This document shows positions 62,775 through 64,000 of a stretch of 64,000 bases of DNA, piece by piece. Positions within the stretch are counted from its first letter, which is position 1, and every line of letters starts with the position of its first letter. The notes beneath the pieces were generated by a model. That model had not been told where the DNA came from. It did no database searches and was given only the letters and a program-made list of their open reading frames with translations. This DNA is from Curvibacter sp. PD_MW3 (GTDB lineage: Bacteria; Pseudomonadota; Gammaproteobacteria; Burkholderiales; Burkholderiaceae_C), in contig NSIV01000007.1 of NCBI GenBank assembly GCA_002633085.1, positions 1 to 64,000 on the forward strand, written 5' to 3'. Made by a program: the position numbers and the translations under genes.

Positions 62775-64000
62775 AGCGTCTCCCTCCGCTTGATTTCTTT
62801 TTCAATCTCTTCCTGAACTTCGCCCCATTCCAGAATGAACTGGCGGCGGCACAGCTCGAACAGGCCCAGGCCGGTCAGCAGGACGAACACGGCACCAAAC
62901 CAGTGGTCCAGGCTGCTGGTATTGAACTCGATGCCGACAAAATTGAGCATCGGCCCCATGGCGGCATTGAGCTGCAGGTGGTAGATCATCTCGATCATCA
63001 CGGCAGCGCCCAGCAACACCACCAGCGCAGACACGCCCAGCGCCAGGTAGCTCACCCACACGCGCCGCAGCAGACCGAAGGACGCCACACGCAGGTTCAT
63101 CATGATCAGGCTGGCAATGCCGCCCGGCGCATACATCACCATGAAAAGAAAGATCAAACCCAGATAGAGCAGCCAGGCCTTGGTGAATTCCGACAACAGC
63201 ACGAAGGCAATCACCATCAGGATGCCGCCCAGGATGGGGCCGAAGAAAAAGGTGGCCCCGCCGAGGAAGGTGAACAGCAGGTAGGCGCCCGAGCGCCCCG
63301 TTCCGACCACCTCGGCCGTGACGATCTCGAACAGCAAGCTACCCAGACCACCGGCAACGCCAGCGAAGAAGCCGGAGATGATGAAGGCGAAGTAGCGCAC
63401 GCGCTGTGTGCTGTAGCCGATGAACTCGACACGCTCCGGGTTGTCGCGCACCGCATTCAGGATGCGGCCCAGCGGCGTGCGCGTGAAGGCGAACATCAGC
63501 GCCACACAGACAAAGGTGTAGACCGCAATCAGGTAGTAGATCTGCGTCGCCGGGCCGAAGGTGATGCCAAAGAAGGACTGGCCGGCCACCCGGTTGCCCG
63601 ACACCCCGGCTTCGCCACCGAAGAACTCGGAGAACATCAGCGACATGGCAAACACCAGCTCGGCCATGCCCAGCGTGATCATGGCAAACGGCGTGCCGGA
63701 CTTGCGCGTCGTGACGTAACCGAACAGCACGGCAAAGGCCAGACCGGCCAAACCGCCGACGATGGGCAACAGGCTGACCGGGATCGGCAACGCCCCCTGG
63801 CTCACCATGTTCAACGCATGGATGGCCATGTAGGAGCCCAGACCGGAGTACACGGCATGGCCGAAACTCAGCATGCCGCCCTGCCCCAACAGCATGTTGT
63901 AGGACAGGCAGGCAATGATGGCAATGCCCATCTGCGACAGCATGGTGACCGACAGACTGCTGGTAAAGACCTTGGGCGCCAGCAGCAGGATCAGGGCAAA
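62771..64000 (-). CDS. livM: Branched-chain amino acid ABC transporter permease LivM (5' end outside)
   Basis: At least 409 residues; the frame stays open to base 64000 and the true start lies beyond it. Hydrophobic with about ten membrane segments. LivM marks: LSYNMLLGQGGMLSFGHAVY near the visible start, and RILNAVRDNPERVEFIGYST in the conserved cytoplasmic loop. A C-terminal extension ends with a charged coil (EWGEVQEEIEKEIKRRETL), longer than usual. livH and the binding protein are not in the window. Confidence 0.93.
   Translation of the reverse strand, partial: FALILLLAPKVFTSSLSVTMLSQMGIAIIACLSYNMLLGQGGMLSFGHAVYSGLGSYMAIHALNMVSQGALPIPVSLLPIVGGLAGLAFAVLFGYVTTRKSGTPFAMITLGMAELVFAMSLMFSEFFGGEAGVSGNRVAGQSFFGITFGPATQIYYLIAVYTFVCVALMFAFTRTPLGRILNAVRDNPERVEFIGYSTQRVRYFAFIISGFFAGVAGGLGSLLFEIVTAEVVGTGRSGAYLLFTFLGGATFFFGPILGGILMVIAFVLLSEFTKAWLLYLGLIFLFMVMYAPGGIASLIMMNLRVASFGLLRRVWVSYLALGVSALVVLLGAAVMIEMIYHLQLNAAMGPMLNFVGIEFNTSSLDHWFGAVFVLLTGLGLFELCRRQFILEWGEVQEEIEKEIKRRETL

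Noticed and set aside
1-64000. tRNA or rRNA genes
   Set aside because: No cloverleaf consensus or rRNA stretch noticed on either strand by eye; a tRNAscan run would settle it.

Overview
The window looks like a chromosomal segment of a Comamonadaceae-type betaproteobacterium (Rhodoferax/Polaromonas-like; this is inferred from the protein families, high GC and the kind of short interspersed repeats found inside genes, not from a database search). Almost every base is coding. Four blocks can be told apart.

Block 1 (about 1-14,900) is a cobalamin region. A probable IS256-family end, two orphan HTH antitoxin-like genes and an IS110-family element come first. The IS110 element has cut off cobO, the last gene of a long minus-strand, overlapping operon for the cobalt-early (anaerobic) corrin pathway: cbiM, cobM/cbiF, cbiX with a histidine-rich tail, cbiC, cbiD, cobL/cbiET, cobI/cbiL, cbiG, cobE, cbtB, cbtA, cobJ/cbiH, a [2Fe-2S] ferredoxin, cobA, then the cobO fragment. 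Upstream of cbiM lies a scar of a btuB-like receptor and a BtuD-like ATPase, led by a cobalamin riboswitch on the minus strand. Back to back with it is a second cobalamin riboswitch on the plus strand that leads bluB (lower-ligand synthesis).

Block 2 (15,562-33,404) is the most striking part. It is bounded by 35-bp inverted repeats (30 of 35 positions match by eye) and has the parts of a Tn3-family transposon: a full-length TnpA next to the right end, a tyrosine recombinase just before it, a KfrA/TnpT-like coiled-coil DNA-binding protein at the left end, a HigB/HigA-type toxin-antitoxin pair, and a shared 14-bp palindrome near both ends. The cargo is a set of coenzyme genes: nadB, pabBC, nadA, nadC (NAD and p-aminobenzoate/folate), panD (pantothenate) and bioA-bioD-bioF-bioB (biotin). 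bioF and bioB form one uninterrupted reading frame.

Block 3 (33,405-50,300) is ordinary core genome: a 5'-truncated diguanylate cyclase beside the transposon end, an ankyrin-repeat protein, tatD, holB, tmk, mltG, ygfZ, an O-antigen-ligase-like protein with TPR-like tail, a thioesterase-acetyltransferase fusion, an esterase, an iron alcohol dehydrogenase, a small DUF3012-type lipoprotein, a patatin-like protein, an HDOD protein, tex and one unrecognised protein.

Block 4 (50,418-64,000) is a minus-strand fatty-acid/acyl-CoA degradation cluster (two SDRs, AidB-like and second acyl-CoA dehydrogenases, CurA-type reductase, two PaaI-like thioesterases, thiolase, FadB/FadJ-type multifunctional enzyme) preceded by livF, livG and the start-less livM of a branched-chain-amino-acid-type ABC transporter that runs off the window end. 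No rRNA, tRNA or CRISPR array was seen.
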